64,000 nucleotides of DNA from the NCBI GenBank assembly GCA_039519185.1, contig CM076854.1, positions 71,977,948 through 72,041,947 on the forward strand, written 5' to 3'. How positions within the stretch are numbered: the first letter of the stretch is position 1; each line of letters begins with the position of its first letter. This document shows, piece after piece, positions 20,621 to 31,748 of this stretch. This stretch comes from Astragalus membranaceus (Eukaryota > Streptophyta > Magnoliopsida > Fabales > Fabaceae). The notes under the pieces were generated by a model. It was given only the letters and a program-made list of their open reading frames with translations. It had not been told where the DNA came from and did not search any database. Both the position numbers and the translations under genes were made by a program.

Positions 20621-23600
20621 TGTCATACCCCAATTTTGTCCGGCTTAGGTCAAAACCCTAATTTTTAATCAAAAATAAATCAAGTCTTAGCATTCATCCT
20701 AGAGGTTAGGAAGAGCATCATGCTTGCATCTTAGAAGTTCCAGAATGCATTTTAGGGTTAGAAAAGCATTGCATGGCATTTTAGAGCACTTTAGAGCATG
20801 TCTAGGGTTTCTAGGGTTTTTCCTAGTTCAAAGGGTATTTTGGTAATTTCGCCAAAAAGACTTATTTTCTCATCATTTCTAGAGTTTTAGAGTCATCCAA
20901 AGGGTCTCAGGATCATTGTTAGAGTGGAAATGAAGTTTGGAGCAAATTAGGGTTTTTGGGACCAAAAGGGTATTTTGGTCATTTCACTAAATAAATAATT
21001 TCTCGGTGAAAACCATGATACATCTCTTGAGGAATTTATGTGAATCCAAGTGAGTATAGTTGTGTATTTTTTGTGCATCATGAGAATATTTTTGGCATGA
21101 AATTCGGTTTTTGAACAAAAGGGCATTTTGGTCATTTCTCACAAAAGGGTCTATAAAAATATTTTTTGCATGAAAATATTTTTTAATAAGCCTCATGCAT
21201 GAAAATATTTTTTAGAAAGTATAAAATTGATTTTATCATGCATATAATGTATTCTTGATGAATAAGGAAATAATCGATTACGTCATATCCTTCCTTCAAG
21301 CAAATAATCGATTATCTACTCTGAAAATCAAGCAAATAATCGATTATCTACTTGAAAATCAAGGGGATAATCGATTATCCACTCTGAAAAGCAAAGGGGA
21401 TAATCGATTATCTACTCTGAAATAATTCAGGAGCATAATCGATTATCCCATGTTCTCACTAAGGACCATAATCGATTATCACCTATTTTGGAAAGTTTCT
21501 ATGATTTTGGAAAGCACCTAATCGATTATACCAAGGCTATAATCGATTATCCTCCTGAAAATAGTCAAGAGCATAATCGATTATTGACTCTGAAACCCAA
21601 GGCACATAATCGATTATTGAATCTGAGATCTAGAGCACATAATCGATTATGCACACCAAGTTATTTCCAACATAATCGATTATCATGCTTCCTAAAATAG
21701 ATCAAATCCAATTTCCTATAAATATGACGCTCAAATTTCATTTCCAGGACACGAAAAACACACATTTTCACCACAATTTCACAACTCCTCTCTGCTTCTC
21801 AGACACAGATTTTCACGAGATCAGAGAAAAAACCCATTTTTCTCGAAATTTCTCACATTTTAGAAAAAACTCTTCTACGCTTTATTTTTTCGCTCTATTC
21901 GTTCCGTTGGTCCGTCTGAGCTGATCTTCTGCAAGAGTTAGTTGGAGTTGCGTTCTTCAAGCGGTAGTATCTGCCTTCATCAGAGGTAGTATCTGCCTTC
22001 ATCAGAGGTATTTCTGTCTTTATATTTGTTAATATTTAATCATTGTGATCCATGCCAAAATTGCCCTATGTGATTTAGCTTAGTTATAGTGTCATTGTTG
22101 ATGATGAACCACATGATTCCCACTTATGCCTAGTGCATTATGTTCTAAGTGGTGAAGATGGTCTCAGATGATTCAACCTCCCCCTTTCAAACCCTTTTAG
22201 TTTATATGTTGTTTAAGTTGATGATTGGCAATGTGATTCACACTTGTGCACTTGTGCACTTAATCTTAAGTGTGAGGATTGACCAAAGTGATTCAACATT
22301 CTTTGATACTTTGGTCGCTAAATAATTTGCTTGCTTATGCTGGCCAATGATCATGATTGAGGCAACTCTTTTGCTTGAGCTTACAGTGTCATCGTCTACT
22401 CTCATATAGAATATCATCAATACTTAGATAGGTCCCTTCCTTACATTGCATCTTCCACTAGATGTGCATTTAGATTCCTTTGCGTTTTGTAGAAATATTT
22501 GAGTATGGTTCTCGCCTAGCATCTTCCACTAGATGTGCATTTAGGTTCAATCTTGCCTACTCTTATATTTTTGCTTGATGCCCAATTCAAGTTCCCTCCT
22601 TGCCTATCTATGCTTTGTGATCTACTATGTGTAGTTTAGACTTGATTTTTGTTTGCAAATTCAAATATTGTTGCTTAATGATTTGATTCCACTGATTGTG
22701 TTATGCTTGAATCCACCAATTCTTTCTTGCATTCATTGTTTTCATTTCTAAAACGACCTGACACAAAAACGGTTACTAGTGGCAATCCATCACAACCTTT
22801 GTTGGTTTGATTGTCATGAAAGCCTCAATTGCAAAAGAATTTTCGTAAGCATGAAGCAAGCTACTAGTGATAATCCATCACAACCTTTGTTGGTTTGATT
22901 ATCATGAACGCGTCCAATTTCAAAAAGCATTTTTCTAAGTGTCAAAGAATCAAAAACAAGTTATTAGCGGTGGTCCATCATGACCATTGTTAGTTTAATC
23001 ATCAAAGCAAAAAGACTTTCATTCTTAAGGCTCGTTAGAACTACGTCGCTTTGATTCCCATTTGGGATACGTAGGAGCGAGTCACATTCTCGTCAAGCGC
23101 AACCATAAAAGTTTAGCATTTGCATAACGAAAAGAAAAGAGTTATTTTCATAACAAAAAATAATCACTTTCGCAAACCAAGATCATTTTCAAGACAAAAA
23201 TCTTTTCCTTTCTAAAATCATCTTCAACCCATCGTCGCTAGTGGTTAATCAGAACCTTTGTTCGTCTAGCCATTGGTAGCAATGTCCTTTTCCCAAAAAG
23301 AAAAACAAGCGATGATCACTCATAGCCTTTGTTAGTTTGATCATTCGTGCCAATCAATCTCTTTCGAAAACCACTTTCAAAAGAGCAAATAAAAACGGGT
23401 TGCTACTAATAGTCAATCAGAACCTTTGTTCGTCTGACTAGTGGTATTGACTCTCATTTTCTAGAGTACTTAGCGGTGATTACCCATGACCTTGGTTAGT
23501 TTAATCATCCACTGAATGCTCGTCCTATTTCGAAAAACTCACTAAAAAAGATAAAAAACAAAAACTTTTCAAAAAGACAAAGAAGAACTACGTAGCTTTG

Positions 23601-24004
23601 AGTTCTCCATCGTACCGGGAGATACGTAGGAGCGGGCCATGTCCCGTCAAGCACTTTTTCTCTAAAAAACCATTTTTCCCCCTTTTTCATAATAAATAAA
23701 GATTTTCATTAAGATTTTTTCAATAAGAAGTAGAAAGGCAAAGTTAAGTATTTTCAAGTCAACACACTAAAACCACACATTTAATTAAAGGTTCCCTCTC
23801 AGTAGAGAGGACGTGTGGGGTGCTAACACCTTCCCCGCGCGTAACCGACCCCCGAACCCTATTCTCTAGTTTCGCAAGACCAATCGCTTTCCAAAAAATG
23901 TTTTCCTAATATTTTCCTTAATAAATATTGGTGGCGGCTTCATTGTCTTAGGAAAAGTTGTGAACGAGGAAGGTTCTCCCTCGAGGACTTTTTCGGGCGC
24001 AACA
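20621..24004 (+). repeat. 3' LTR of the LARD element
   Basis: It is a near-identical copy of 10700-14062. The main difference is a 22 bp tandem duplication (GGTAGTATCTGCCTTCATCA...) near 21962-22005. It carries the same palindrome array, TATA box, hairpin units and double-hairpin modules (about 23041 and 23588). Confidence 0.95.
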
Positions 24005-24289
24005 CCCGCCAGTCGCCTCCCAACACATCTTGCAGACAGCGGGGAGGCTCTTTTCCTGGAAGGTAGATTCTCCTGGCAGAACAAACCATACGAGATAACT
24101 ACAACCACCAATCTCCACCACTTCATGCTCATGCGGCAGATCATCATCAGAAGAAGTCTCCACAAAGCCAAGGGCGCCAGCCCCCTCCGAAGGCACGGTA
24201 TCACCAGCCCCCTCTTCAAAGTCGTCAGCTTGACTCTTAGCCAGGTGAGCGGTAGGGTGCATCCGAGCCGTCTTCTTTGTCCTTGCCAT
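24005..24289 (-). pseudogene. Accessory antisense ORF of family-B Tat element, 5' part
   Basis: The ATG at 24289 starts MARTKKTARMHPTAHLAKSQ, nearly identical to the start of the copy at 28802. The N-terminal region is acidic and low in complexity (VETSSDDDLPHEHEVVEIGG). A deletion of about 10 bp after IGGCSY, relative to the other copy, shifts the frame. The sequence ends at the LARD target site (CCCGC) and continues at 10699. The gene was therefore probably already damaged when, or soon after, the LARD inserted. Confidence 0.85.
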
Positions 24290-24940
24290 CTCTCAACCTA
24301 CGGGACAGGGGGCAAAACAAACAGTCACGAGACAGGCTGGAAAACTTAGAGACAACCCCCCTCCCCCGAGATTGGAGATTTTGCAAGACAAGACATACTC
24401 AAAAGAACAAAGAAACTAGCAAGATAAACTGAAAGTTCGCACAGAAGTTACCTCAGTAAGTCAGAAGCCGCAAAGACTAGCGGGAACGTCAATAGAGGAT
24501 GATAAGAGCAGCTCCCCTTAGCACCAAGCAATCCCTGAAAATTCATAGGTGAGAAGGCAGGTTAAAAATCAGGAGACGACGGCAAAAATAAAACAGAGTG
24601 CTAAGCACACGCCCACACAAAACCAGCGCCCATAGGGGCGCCTGGCAGGGCGCCAAATAAGGCAGCCAGTGCCCATGCGGGCGCCTGGCAGGGCGCCAGT
24701 CAAGGCAGCCAGCGCCCAGGAGGGCGCCTGGCAGGGTGCCAATAAGGCAACCAGTGCCCATGAGGGCGCCTGGCAGGGCGCCAGTCAAGGCAGCCAGCGC
24801 CCAGGAGGGCACCTGGAAGGGCGCCAGTCAAGGCAGCCAGCGCCCATGAGGGTGCCTGGCAGGAGGGCACTGTCAACAACGTAAACAAACGGGAATGAAC
24901 AACAAACACTTACCGAGAAGAAGAGACGTTGAAACCAGCG
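24290..24940 (-). repeat. Leader of the split aORF with GC-rich minisatellite
   Basis: It matches 28200-28801 in reverse. The minisatellite block lies at about 24615-24870 (units on GGGCGCCTGGCAGGGCGCC). There is no gene. Homology stops near 24940. Confidence 0.75.
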
Positions 24941-25028
24941 CCCATGAATTATTTACTTTTGTTGCTGATTCGCTACTTAAGAGCTCGGCAGCTTCAAGAA
25001 CCGTAGAGGCCTTGGACAGCTCACTGCA
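24941..25028. other. Rearranged junction: inverted aORF pieces joined to an LTR
   Basis: Positions 24944-24978 match the aORF intron region in sense (compare the reverse of 9955-9995). Positions 24979-25028 match the adjacent aORF exon in antisense (compare 10030-10080). Position 25029 then enters a reversed family-B LTR. Neighbouring pieces in opposite orientation indicate a fold-back or template-switch event. Confidence 0.65.
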
Positions 25029-26105
25029 CCGAGCAGCGTTTTGGTCGGCTGCTGTTGGTAGGTCCCTTGCTGTCCTGGCAGGAGGTCAGTAAGCGCCCAG
25101 GGGGGTACCTGCTGTTAGACTATAGTATAACCTTAGAGGGGGGTGAATAAGGTTATGTGTAAATCTTGGATTCTTTTCCAAATAAATGATAAGGCTAGTT
25201 TAAATTAAATGCGGAAACTTAGATTTAAACCTTATATGGTGCAAGCAGGCAGATTTAGGCACAATGAGATGTTATACTATTTTCAATATACACAATAAGA
25301 TTATTTATAAGAAGTGTAGTGATATTGAATATAGTAGAGAGTAGATCAATTGCAGTGATATGGAAGATGATAGATAAATAGATCAAAATAGGGATATGTA
25401 TTATGCTGACTACGCTATGATTGGTTTTAACAATAAACATATGTTTTATGTTTAGCGCAGTATAACAATAAACAAACAGAAATGACAAATAAAGTAAAAG
25501 AGTAGGGATAGAGATACACCAGGAATTTAGCGAGGTTCGGGATAAAAGCCCTACGTCCTCGGCCTCCGGCTTTGCAACCTTTGGACTTGATAATAACCAC
25601 TATATTGAAGAATTGTTTACAAACAGGCAACTTCAAAATAGCAACTCTCAATTCCCCCGAACTGAGAACCCGAGCACACAGCTAAGGATTTCAACACCGC
25701 TTCAATCTCCTGATTGAACGACCCAAGAGCACCTCCCAGGATTTCACTACCGCTTCAATCTTCCCCGATTGAACGACCCAAGATCACCTCCCAGGATTTC
25801 AAACCAACTCAATCTCCTGATTGAGAGACCCAAGAAAACTTCCCAGGATTTCAAACCAACTCAATCTCCTGATTGAGAGACCCAAGAACAAATCCCAGGA
25901 TTTCAGAGTGACCCCACAAATAGAGTAACGAATACAAACAGAGATCTATAATGACAGTAGTGACTAAGAGATGAGTGATATGAAAAATAGAAAATGATAT
26001 GAAAGTTGAAGCTCTATTTTCTCTCTCTCTCAGATTTAGAAGATGTATGTGAGAAGTAGAGAGGTTTAGAAAATGTGGTGTGTGGAATTGTGAAACACAC
26101 TTGCT

Positions 26106-26113
26106 TATTTATA
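26106..26113 (-). promoter_or_regulatory. TATA box of the 1.78 kb solo LTR
   Basis: GCCTATAAATAAGC reads on the - strand and is followed by a GTGTTTCACAATTCCACAC-like start region. The palindrome array lies immediately upstream at 26158-26481. Confidence 0.6.
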
Positions 26114-26157
26114 GGCGTAGGAATGTTTGAAAAAAAGAAACTCTCATTTATGACATG

Positions 26158-26481
26158 TATAATCGATTAGGCCCTCATGAAAAGCATATGCATAATCGAT
26201 TAATTGTTTAAATATGGAAACTTGGAATAGCTTGATAATCGATTATCATATATAGTTCAATAAGGCTCTTAATCGATTATTGTTGTCAAAAGGAAGGCAA
26301 GGCAAGCAAGTAATCGATTATGTGATGTAGTTGTCTTTATGCATTAATCGATTATTGATCTAAAAAAGGAAAGTAAGGAAAGATCTTAATCGATTATTTG
26401 TTTTAGTTAAAATAGGAGAGTAATCGATTATGTGCTCTGAAAACATTCAGGCACCTAATCTATTACCATAATCTATTATCT
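26158..26481 (-). promoter_or_regulatory. Second array of ATAATCGATTAT-type palindromes
   Basis: Eight copies with an intact AATCGATTA core and two decayed copies (TAATCTATTA) occur in ~320 bp. The nearest copy is ~45 bp upstream of the TATA box, the same arrangement as in the LARD LTR although the rest of the two LTRs is unrelated. Confidence 0.8.
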
Positions 26482-27168
26482 TTGTAAAAGAATAGGATTT
26501 TGATTTCAAGCCTTCAACAAAACTATTTTTAGGGTTTTAATCTTTCAACAAAAAATAGTTTTAGGGTTTTTGTTGCCACCTTATGCATGCATGCAATTTT
26601 ATAAAATATTTTTCAAAACTATTTTGATGCACCATGCATGTTTTGAAAAACTCATCTCTCAGCTACTAAAAGTCATAGACCTTCAGTGATAGGACCTTAC
26701 ACAGTGTCCTAAAGAAAGCGGAAAAACAATTAGGTCTTGAACTGCTGAGGTGGCTTCTTCTCCAAGCTGCTCCATTTTAATCTTCCTGGTTTTTGCTTTA
26801 TGTCCTCTACTTAATTCAACTTGAACCATTAGTAGATAAGGTGTAATTTGTTATCATACAAAACAAAGAGTGTTTGCCCTTGGTTCAACACCTGCAAGCC
26901 ACTCCAACGCTCAAGTCAGTATATAGAATATAAGAGTGAAGGTACTAAGGATTAGAGTTTCAACCTTTGTAAGGGCAAAGTTTGCCTGTATTTATAGGAA
27001 ATCGTGCCCTCTTGTGGATCGTCGGATGGGTAGAGTCGATCTTGACCGTCCAAGCATGTTGGGCTCGCATGAGGCGGATATGGGCTGAATTGGTTGGGCT
27101 GATCCATATGACTTGCTAAGCGCACCTTCTGGTTTTGCTAATGGGACCCTCTCGTTGACTCCAGAACA

Positions 27169-27183
27169 GCTGCCCCCCAAGCC
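27169..27183 (-). other. Polypurine tract of the inverted family-B copy
   Basis: On the - strand GGCTTGGGGGGCAGC abuts the LTR start TGTTCTGG. Confidence 0.7.
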
Positions 27184-27489
27184 GAGATTATTCCAGAGGA
27201 TGGTCTTGGCTTGAAGATTTTTTGTCAATTTGCCGGCTCCGTAAGGTTATGCGGGACACTTCCTTTGTAGCGGCCGGGTTCTGGTACCAAGCTAAGGTGA
27301 CGTATCCTGGTGTTGGCGTCGCTTTATGTCGAGTGCTCTGAGGTTGGCGCCCTCTTGGGTGCCTTGGGCGTCGTTCCCTCCTAGCGTGTGCTGGATGGCC
27401 TATCATGGAGCAGATTTGGCGGGTCAAGGTTCGGTGCTCTCGTAGGCGTCTTACTGCATAGTGCTGACCACCCTGCCGCGAAGGGTCTG

Positions 27490-27805
27490 CTTTTCGACTG
27501 CCCCCTGCCAGGCGCCCCTCTGCTGGGCGCTGCTTGCTCCTGCCAGGCGCCCACTTAGGCGCTGGCTGCTCTTGACTGGCGCCCTCTTGGGAGCTGGCTG
27601 CCTTGACTGGCGCCCTCCTGGGCGCTGGCTGTCTTGACTGGCGCCCTGCCAGGCGCCCTCATGGGCGCTGGCTGCCTCATTGGCGCCCTGCCAGGCGCCC
27701 TCATGGGCGCTGGCTGCCTTGACTGGCGCCCTGCCAGGCGCCCTCCTGGGCGCTGGCTGCCTCATTGGCGCCCTGCCAGGCGCCCTCATGGGCGCTGGTT
27801 GTGTA
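27490..27805 (+). repeat. GC-rich minisatellite, block 2 of the inverted copy
   Basis: About six units are of the type GGCGCCCTCATGGGCGCTGG plus GCTGCCTTGACT or GCTGCCTCATT. It lies upstream of the antisense promoter TATA at 27965. Frames reading GALPGALMGAGCL are repeat artefacts. Confidence 0.85.
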
Positions 27806-27964
27806 GACGGGTGCTTGGCATTTTGCTTTCTTTTTCACTGCTCATCTTGTCTTTTTTGTGTTTTTGAGCATGTCTTAAGGTGACAGGCGTATTGGGCTTC
27901 TACGTCGTGGATATGGGCCAAGTTGTTTTGCCGGATCCGCGGTGTGGGGTGAAATGCTAACTCC

Positions 27965-27972
27965 TATAAATA
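27965..27972 (+). promoter_or_regulatory. TATA box of the antisense accessory gene (family B)
   Basis: CCTATAAATAGGCGGG lies ~830 bp upstream of the aORF start at 28802. The Tat element at 52155-62760 has TATAAATA at the equivalent place (52932). It drives transcription opposite to the element's own RNA. Confidence 0.55.
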
Positions 27973-28017
27973 GGCGGGTATTTTGTCCTGTGGTCCACAC
28001 TTTCTTGGAGCGCTTTC

Positions 28018-28195
28018 TTTAGGGGGGAGGAAGGAGTAGGGACCAAGTCACCAACCCTAGCGCCTGCTTCAAGGAGGAGGAAAGAGTAGGGACCAATTCA
28101 CCAACCCTAGCGCCTGCTTCAAGGAGGAGGAAAGAGTAGGGAGCAAGTCACCAACCTAGAGCCTCCTTAAAAAGGGGAGGAGGGAGTAGAGCCCA
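28018..28195 (+). repeat. 56 bp tandem repeat, three copies
   Basis: Units of GGAGGAGGAAAGAGTAGGGA followed by CCAAGTCACCAACCCTAG and GCCTGCTTCAA occur three times, the last one diverged. They lie just after the presumed transcription start of the aORF. Confidence 0.8.
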
Positions 28196-28261
28196 CTTGT
28201 TTCAACGTCTCTTCTTCTTGGTAAGTGTTTGTTGTTCATTCCCGTTTGTTTACGTCGTTGA

Positions 28262-28470
28262 CAGTGCCCTCCTTCCAGGCACCCTCATGGGCGCTGGCTG
28301 CCTTGACTGGTGCCCTGCCAGGCGCCCTCCTGGGCGCTGGCTGCCTTATTGGCGCCCTGTCAGGCGCCCTCCTGGGCGCTGGCTGCCTTGATTGGCGCCC
28401 TGCCAGGCGCCCTCATGGGCACTGGCTGCCTTATTTGGCGCCCTTCCAGGCGCCCCTATGGGCACTGGTT
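28262..28470 (+). repeat. GC-rich minisatellite, block 1 of the inverted copy
   Basis: About four units are in the untranslated leader of the aORF; equivalent to 6655-6900 and 24615-24870 in reverse. Confidence 0.85.
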
Positions 28471-28801
28471 TTGTGTGGGCGTGTGCTTAGCACTCTGTTT
28501 TATTTTTGCCATTTTCTCCTAATTTTTAACCTGCCTTCTCACCTATGAATTTTCAGGGATTGCTTGGTGCTAAGGGGAGCTGCTCTTATCATCCTCTATT
28601 GACGTTCCCGCTAGTCTTTGCGGCTTCTGACTTACTGAGGTAACTTCCGTGCGAACTTTCAGTTTATCTTTCTAGTTTCTTTGTTCTTTTGAGTATGTCT
28701 TGTCTTGCAAAGTCTCCAATCTCGGGGGAGGGGGGTTGTCTCTAAGTTTTCCTGCCTGTCTTGTGACTGTTTGTTTTTCCCCCTGTCCCGTAGGTTGAGA
28801 G

Positions 28802-29674
28802 ATGGCAAGGACAAAGAAGACGGCTCAGATGCACCCTACCGCTCACCTGGCTAAGAGTCAAGCTGACGACTTTGAAGAGGGGGCTGGTGATACCGTGCCT
28901 TCGGAGGGGGCTGGCGCCCTTGGCTTTGTGGAGACTTCTTCTGATGATGATCTGCCGCTTGAGCATGAAGTGGTGGAGATTGGTGGTCGTAGTTATGACT
29001 GGGTTGCTCGTATGGTTTGTTCTGCCAGGAGCGTCTACCTTCCAGGAAAAGAGCCTCCCTGCTGTCTGCAAGATGTGTTGGGAGGCGACTGGCGGGTTGA
29101 GGTGGTTGACCCCCAAGACAGGGTGTGTAGAGTCCGTGACGGTAGAAAATTCATGATGTTTCACAGCGTGTTTTACAAGGTGCGGGTTTCCCCATTCTTT
29201 ACACCCTTCCAACTGGAACTTATGAATCACCTTAAGATAGCTCCCTCTCAGCTCCACCCAAATTCGTGGTGTTTTGTGAAGTGTTTCGAACTGGTTATGA
29301 GAGTCCTTCGAAGAAAATGCAGCTTGAGGGTTTTTATGGTTATCTTCGAGGTGCAGCTTCGTCGAGATACTTCAGATGGCGTCATTCGTTACGAGTTTGT
29401 GTACTTGAAGTGTCGGACAAACTATGCTTTCTTTCAAGTGTACTCAGATAACCAGCATGATTGGAAGTTCAAGTACTTCTACCTCGTTCCTTCTAGTGAG
29501 AAGGTCGTCGACAGCATAGGCTTCTTTGATGAACAAGGGCGTCTGGTTAGGGATAAGTTTCGTCTTGGGTGGTGTAATGTCGATGCTGACCGCACCTCTC
29601 AGTCTTATCGCATCCTCCCATCTGAGTTGTCTGATTCTGAGCAGAGGACTTTGGGCATGCTGAGGAAGATTCTG
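28802..29674 (+). CDS. Accessory antisense ORF of family-B Tat element, 3'-truncated
   Basis: The start MARTKKTAQMHPTAHLAKSQ follows GAGAG and lies in a clear leader. This is the best-preserved N-terminal part of the family-B aORF. It has a basic N-terminus, an acidic low-complexity segment (residues ~25-60), then the conserved domain from YDWVARMV through FFTPFQLELMNHLKIAPSQ, LHPNSWCFVKCFELVMRVL and NVDADRTSQSYRILPSEL. The family is described as 'putative gypsy-type transposon' protein, of unknown function. Homology to the 9828-10699 copy ends at LGMLRKI near 29672. The last residues (LTAPLTLASI) come from unrelated sequence, so roughly the C-terminal half is missing. Confidence 0.85.
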
Positions 29675-30374
29675 ACCGCACCTCTCACTCTAGCTTCAAT
29701 TTAAGCATGCAAACTCCAAGGAAGCTTAAAACTCCATTGTTGGCCAAGTGTTGCTCCTAAGTTCAAAAATGGTAGATGAAGATGGAAGAAGATTGAGTGA
29801 CTGAAATTAGTATCAACAGAAACAATGGAGTAGAATGATGGTTGAATAACTTACATGCATCCAACATTGGTGAAGTTTTCCCTCCTTCTTCTCCTCCCTC
29901 TCTTCGCGCCTCTCTCCTCTCCCTCTCTCTATGTTCTGAATTCTATTTTTGCTGAAATGGGTTTGAGGGTTTGAGACTTGGTCAGCTGGGTGTTAGTGGG
30001 CTGAGGGTGTTTAATGAGTAGGAAATGATGAAAATGCCCTTGGCTCACTAATACTCAATTGAACCTATATTTGCTAAAAATTCTGAAAGTGCAGTCATGG
30101 TGTTGTGTTTTGCAAACATTGACTCAGCTGGGTGTTTAAATTTGGGTGGTTAAAAGACCAATTTACCCCTTGCGCTCTAATTCTCACTTAACTCTATTTT
30201 TATCCCAAACACTCACACACAATCACAAACTTCAAACAATAAAGAAATCAAATTGAGCAATGACACAATTAAGTAACGATTTCATTCCTCGCATATGACC
30301 GTGACTCGATTTATTATTTTATCGAATAATAATTCGCTAGTTAATTTCATAAAACGAAATTAACCGAAATTAGG
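29675..30374 (-). mobile_element. LTR-like fragment
   Basis: On the - strand the right border reads TGTAACATCCCTAATTTCGG, a typical plant LTR start, and the left border ends in GGTGCGGTCA. There is no coding potential and no matching target duplication, so either it is truncated or one flank was rearranged. It separates the truncated aORF from the LINE. Confidence 0.4.
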
Positions 30375-30965
30375 GATGTTACATGCACCAACCCCTTACA
30401 CCTAGGGTGCCTCGTTAAAACCTCCGAGGGCCAAAACCCATTGGGAAAAAGACCCAGGGAGGGAAAAAGAGTACCCTGACTACATTACATAGTACATCAA
30501 TATTTCAATAAGAGAAAATTACAATGAGGACAAAACACCCAACGGACAATTATACCAATCCGACCAACCCGCCCTAGAAGCTCTTCCTTGTCTAGCCTTG
30601 AACCACCCCCACGCACAATCCTTTATACCCGAAACCAAATCTGAAATTGACACAGTGCCCCCTTTGAAGATAACATTGTTTCCTGTCAACCAAATGTTCC
30701 ATATAACCGCCAACCAAATTAAATGCTTCACCCTCCTTTGTTTCTTGCCTTTGATCAAATTCCCGAAAGACATAAAATGAGTAGGCAATTCTTCCTCCGT
30801 AATAGCAGCCACGTCCAGCCATGTAAAGGCTTGCCTCCAAACCGATTGTGCCACACTACAATGAAGAAAAAGATGTGAGATAGTCTCATCCTCAACGGAA
30901 CAAAACGCACACCGTTTATCCTCTTGAGACCGAAGGATCCCTTTCCCAACCGTGTCATATGCCAC
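30375..30965 (-). pseudogene. 5'-truncated LINE (L1-like) 3' end with reverse-transcriptase zinc-binding domain
   Basis: The - strand frame ending at 30519 encodes the zf-RVT domain found at the C-terminus of plant LINE reverse transcriptases: CAFCSVEDETISHLFLHCSV, then VWRQAFTWLD and HLIWLAVIWNIWLTGNNVIF. The downstream 3' UTR (GGGTCTTTTTCCCAATGGGT and GTTTTGGCCCTCGGAGG on the - strand) matches the short LINE insertion at 37409-37672. The endonuclease and RT proper are absent, as usual for 5'-truncated LINE copies. The 3' tail is cut off where the LTR-like fragment begins. Confidence 0.88.
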
Positions 30966-31510
30966 TTTTTGTAAAATACATGTCTTTCTCTTAATACTTA
31001 CGCAATTTCAACTTGGTATGAAGTTCTCATATGAAGAAAACGGAAAATTAAGCTATGCAAGGGTATGGTGTTTGCTTTGAAAGAACGATCAAATGCCTAA
31101 AACCTTTGGATATTTCTGCTTGAAGGAGTACTATGTAATTTTCTGGTGTGAGTAAGAAATTTCAACACAATTGAGTTGTAATTTTGAAGTTACTTTTTGA
31201 TGGTTGTAAGAGCGGTGAAACTACCATAAAGAGATCATCTTACTAGGTCTAGCTTTGATATGTTTAAATAAGGAAAAGTGATCGGTAAAGGAAAGTGTTT
31301 ATAGTAACTAATTGTTGCCTAACAAGGTGATACGAAAGGAAACATATAGATAAGGTGATGATGTTGTGGCCACCAGCACGGTCATTTATATGCATTGTTG
31401 GAAGTGTTTTATTTGCCTCTACATTTCCTAAAATTATTGTCATATTTTCCATTGATATTGTTGTGCAAGAATATAACAAATGGCCTCGACAAGTAGTGCA
31501 ACTCCTACAC
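30966..31510. other. Intergenic, nothing recognised
   Basis: AT-rich sequence with no domain, repeat structure or splice-consistent frame that I can recognise. Confidence 0.5.
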
Positions 31511-31513
31511 TTA

Positions 31514-31745
31514 GGGTATATTTGGGAAGAAGATTTGGGAGCAGACGGGGGAGGGGAGGGCTTAGAAAAGATTTTTAATATATATTTGACATTTTAAAAA
31601 ATTAAAAGAACATGACAGATAACAATATAACATTTTTAATCACGTTTCATTTATATTTTCAGACATTTTTTAGTTTCCTAAATTTAGAATTGAAAAATAT
31701 GTCTTTCTCTCCCCTCCCTCCAAAAACCCCCTCCCAAACATAGCC
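31514..31745. mobile_element. Tourist-like (PIF/Harbinger) MITE, 232 bp
   Basis: The imperfect terminal inverted repeats are GGGTATATTTGGGA and TCCCAAACATAGCC. Both sides carry the 3 bp TTA duplication (31511-31513, 31746-31748). The interior is AT-rich, with G-rich and C-rich sub-termini (GGGGGAGGGGAGGG / CTCCCCTCCCTCC). Size, TTA target and TIR type fit a Tourist MITE. Confidence 0.8.
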
Positions 31746-31748
31746 TTA

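Larger units (their letters stand above)
10700..24004 (+). mobile_element. Complete non-autonomous LTR retrotransposon (LARD-type, Ogre-like), 13.3 kb
   Basis: Two LTRs (10700-14062 and 20621-24004) bound a 6.56 kb interior. The 5 bp target duplication CCCGC lies at 10695-10699 and 24005-24009. A primer-binding site (14065-14082) and polypurine tract (20608-20620) are in place, but the interior has no gag, protease, RT, RNase H or integrase. This fits the 'large retrotransposon derivative' class, moved by proteins of an autonomous relative, probably Ogre/Tat judging by LTR ends and primer site. By eye the LTRs differ by three substitutions, a 22 bp tandem duplication and one 1 bp indel, so insertion was recent. 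It disrupts the family-B aORF. Confidence 0.93.
25113..26890 (-). mobile_element. Solo LTR (1.78 kb) of another LTR family, target duplication CCTGC
   Basis: Ends are TGTTAGAC and GGTTCAACA, flanked by CCTGC at 25108-25112 and 26891-26895. The stretch AGAGGGGGGTGAATAAGG near the left end and the ~60 bp repeats of 'cccaggatttcaaaccaact' type at 25680-25905 recall Ty1/copia SIRE/Maximus LTRs; that assignment is tentative. TATAAATA on the - strand (26106-26113) gives the orientation. Confidence 0.85.
25029..27168 (-). mobile_element. Family-B LTR, reverse orientation, split by a solo LTR
   Basis: The outer parts, 25029-25112 and 26896-27168, are the reverse complement of the LTR at 7945-8335. 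The LTR start (TGTTCTGG on the - strand) is at 27168, next to the polypurine tract. It is the 3' LTR of a - strand element whose accessory ORF lies at 28802. A 1.78 kb insertion at the CCTGC site splits it. Confidence 0.85.

Noticed and set aside
27451..27883. Long open frames reading GALPGALMGAGCLDWRP and similar (also at 5550, 6537, 7156, 24543, 28225)
   Set aside because: They arise from translating the GC-rich minisatellite in several frames and on both strands.
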